From assembly GCA_003260075.1 (NCBI GenBank), contig QLIY01000214.1:89954-153953 (forward strand): a stretch of 64,000 nt of DNA, read 5' to 3'. The stretch's first letter is position 1; each line of letters opens with the position of its first letter. The stretch is from Phallusia mammillata. Lineage: Eukaryota; Chordata; Ascidiacea; Phlebobranchia; Ascidiidae. The notes under the pieces are model-generated. The model was given only the letters and a program-made list of their open reading frames with translations, did no database searches and was not told where the DNA came from. Below, piece by piece: positions 63,501 through 64,000 of this stretch. The position numbers were made by a program, and so were the translations under genes.

Positions 63501-64000
63501 TACAAGTAAACTTACTAGAGGAACTTCGAATGGCGTAAAAACTGTCAGCTATTCCTTCCTCACCACTAATGGAGTCCTGACGAAGGGGATTCACCCCACC
63601 CCTTGGCGAATCAGGTGGCGTCGTTGAACTAACTGTGAACAGAAAAGTTGGTTGTTAGTTAAAGAAGGCAATTAACATATTAATAGTAGAAAAAGCGATT
63701 GAAGGGCTAAGTAGTTTGTAGTTTGGTATGTGCTGACATTTTTATTCATGACAGATTTAAAGCCTTGTAGATTAGGCATTGTAACCAGGTCTGTTATGTT
63801 CAAATTTTGCACAAATAGGAAATATATCTGTTTATCAAATAATACTTTATCTTTTCATATACTTTAAAAAATGTGTAAAAAAGAGTGAAAGGAAATGCAG
63901 AAATGTTAAACCAGAAACACAATTTTTTTTACCACACTGCACAGTTTAAGCCAAGAATTGCAATATACCTATGTCAAAATCATATTTGACCCCAAAAACA
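60571..64000 (-). CDS. PIP4K2: PIP4K2, type II phosphatidylinositol phosphate kinase (3' part)
   Basis: Three last coding exons on the minus strand: 63516-63632, 63115-63218, 60571-60657; the gene continues beyond the window. The translation runs [17 protein letters not shown], then [49 protein letters not shown], ending QLVAL and stop. TPPDSP, ILTHYDxKKKAAHA and KHGAGAEIST are signatures of the C-terminal lobe of PIP4K2A/B/C, which phosphorylate PI5P at position 4. The type I kinases have a different end. The stop is two bases from a 91-base G run, so the 3' untranslated region is missing. Which of the vertebrate paralogues it matches cannot be said; a single ancestral gene is expected. Confidence 0.9.
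60690..61110 (+). mobile_element. tRNA-derived SINE disrupted by a foldback element
   Basis: B-box and tail parts of the SINE (TTTGAATCCCACCGCAGGC, GGCCTTGCCATATAG, GGTGACCGG) run to 60780 and resume at 61067 with ACCGGCTGATTCGGTA and GCGCCTTTAATGGGCCTGG. The interruption is the element at 60781-61066. It lies in the last intron of PIP4K2. Confidence 0.8.
60781..61066. mobile_element. foldback MITE flanked by 16-bp direct repeats
   Basis: A 286-bp element whose first and last roughly 48 bases are inverted copies (GAGCTACTAACA, GTTACGCCTGATCC, AAAAGTGCTTAATTTT), with one inserted base. The direct repeats ACCGGATGATTCGGTA (60765-60780) and ACCGGCTGATTCGGTA (61067-61082) flank it, 15 of 16 matching. 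The interior has a weaker inverted symmetry (GGGTTGGG and CCCCAACCC). The flank length is unusual for common superfamilies. Confidence 0.8.
62317..62532. repeat. possible small inverted-repeat element
   Basis: CCGGTCCATTAGCC at 62317 and GGCTAATGGACCG at about 62516 are inverted copies about 215 bases apart, in the PIP4K2 last intron. No target duplication was found, so this is weak. Confidence 0.35.

Overview
The window is a piece of an animal nuclear genome: AT-rich, with spliced genes carrying short GT-AG introns (mostly 100-900 bp), clear orthologues of centrosomal and signalling proteins, dispersed hAT-type miniature transposons and a tRNA-derived SINE family. The intron sizes, gene density and frequent allelic differences would fit a tunicate or a similar compact, highly heterozygous marine invertebrate. 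That placement is inference; no single feature here fixes the species.

Layout. 1.4-4.3 kb (-): DUSP15/22-type dual-specificity phosphatase, eight exons. 4.3-10.3 kb: intergenic and repeat-rich. 10.3-13.3 kb (+): two intronless Lys/Ala-rich genes that look like distant relatives and that I do not recognise. 15.36-32.56 kb (+): the centriole duplication scaffold CEP152, about 29 exons. 33.45-39.27 kb (-): a membrane-anchored prolyl-4-hydroxylase-like 2-oxoglutarate/Fe(II) oxygenase, with an unknown 235-residue single-exon gene 190 bp upstream (39.46-40.17 kb, -). 41.1-48.3 kb (+): a protein kinase joined to a disordered linker with a repeated Pro-Lys-Gln motif and a TPR-like C-terminal half. 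49.6-56.9 kb (-): CCDC77, ten exons. 60.57 kb to the window end (-): the 3' part of a type II PIP kinase (PIP4K2). CEP152 and CCDC77 are both coiled-coil centrosome/cilium proteins; otherwise the genes share no evident pathway.

Assembly caution. About 35 runs of G occur, all as G on the given strand and never as C. Most are 10 bases plus any genuine neighbouring G; five are 63-91 bases. In most cases the sequence just before the run is repeated just after it with a few substitutions. They read as scaffold gaps whose N placeholders became G, with unmerged allelic contig ends on both sides. Several break or duplicate exons of CEP152 and CCDC77, and one hides the CEP152 start codon. Repeat content, apparent duplications and poly-Gly/poly-Pro reading frames need to be read with this in mind.
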